Positions 63,906 to 64,000 of a DNA stretch of 64,000 bases are shown here, piece by piece (within the stretch, counting starts at the first letter, position 1; each line of letters begins with the position of its first letter). This DNA is from Pomphorhynchus laevis (lineage: Eukaryota; Acanthocephala; Palaeacanthocephala; Echinorhynchida; Pomphorhynchidae), in the NCBI GenBank assembly GCA_012934845.2, contig WNNJ02000871.1, positions 31,014 through 95,013 on the forward strand, in the 5' to 3' direction. The notes beneath the pieces are model-generated. The model searched no databases. It was given only the letters and a program-made list of their open reading frames with translations, and was not told where the DNA came from. A program made the position numbers and the translations under genes.

Positions 63906-64000
63906 ATTTGGAGTTTAAATTTATTTTAATATTATTGTGTTGATTTATATATTTTACTATTTTCTGCTTGATGTTATTTTTATAGTAACCTAGTTTAAAA
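63885..64000 (-). mobile_element. PLE reverse transcriptase C-terminus, at window edge
   Basis: The minus strand reads FKLGYYKNNIKQKIVKYINQ, HNNIK, ending in WMDNK-like sequence, the same as the end of the 58636 fragment. It continues beyond the window. Confidence 0.65.

Overview
The window looks like nuclear DNA from an invertebrate animal. It is strongly AT-rich, has spliceosomal GT..AG introns, and is crowded with non-LTR retrotransposons, Penelope-like (PLE) debris, tRNA-derived SINEs and fold-back elements. The phylum cannot be fixed from the sequence alone. I see no rRNA, no free-standing tRNA gene, no bacterial-type operon and no recognisable LTR element.

The only host gene identified with confidence is the clathrin heavy chain gene on the + strand, 23049-54076. 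Twenty coding exons (numbered 2-21 by analogy with vertebrate CLTC) join in frame with no internal stop, giving 1646 codons plus a stop. Only the short first exon, about 14 codons ending near the family's E-H-L-Q, was not found. Introns fall into two size classes: seven of 46-53 bp and twelve of 870-4951 bp. The long introns hold most of the repeats between 23 and 54 kb.

Left flank (1-19.3 kb) is a retrotransposon graveyard. I use working labels. LINE-A is CR1/L2-like, with a 3' end reading roughly ACGTTAAAATAAATC plus T-run. LINE-B has an apurinic-type endonuclease and an RT with FADDLKIW. LINE-C has a C-terminal Cys/His cluster and a (TAA)n-type tail. LINE-D has a YLDD box and a terminus IQRGNAA. 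A LINE-B copy at 6.5-10 kb is split by two nearly identical LINE-C 3' ends. A second LINE-B copy at 10.04-12.81 kb is close to complete for endonuclease plus RT. A LINE-A ORF1 lies at 15.06-16.31 kb between two LINE-B pieces. The first 1.5 kb holds a tandem array of a 357-bp gene-like unit with a LINE-A insertion.

Right flank (54.3-64 kb) has a decayed LINE-A relative (54.4-57 kb), PLE reverse-transcriptase pieces (58-59.1 kb, 63.26-63.49 kb, 63.88-64 kb) and a fairly long LINE-A copy (59.88-62.61 kb) that landed in a fold-back element.

The most unusual non-coding signals are three. A GC-rich core of about 85 bp recurs inside a PLE-associated repeat and has three mutually complementary blocks in parallel order. 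Two SINE copies share a hairpin whose stem has changed in a compensatory way. A family of near-perfect fold-back elements recurs in the clathrin introns. Hammerhead-like words occur in the first two, but not in canonical order, so I do not call them ribozymes.
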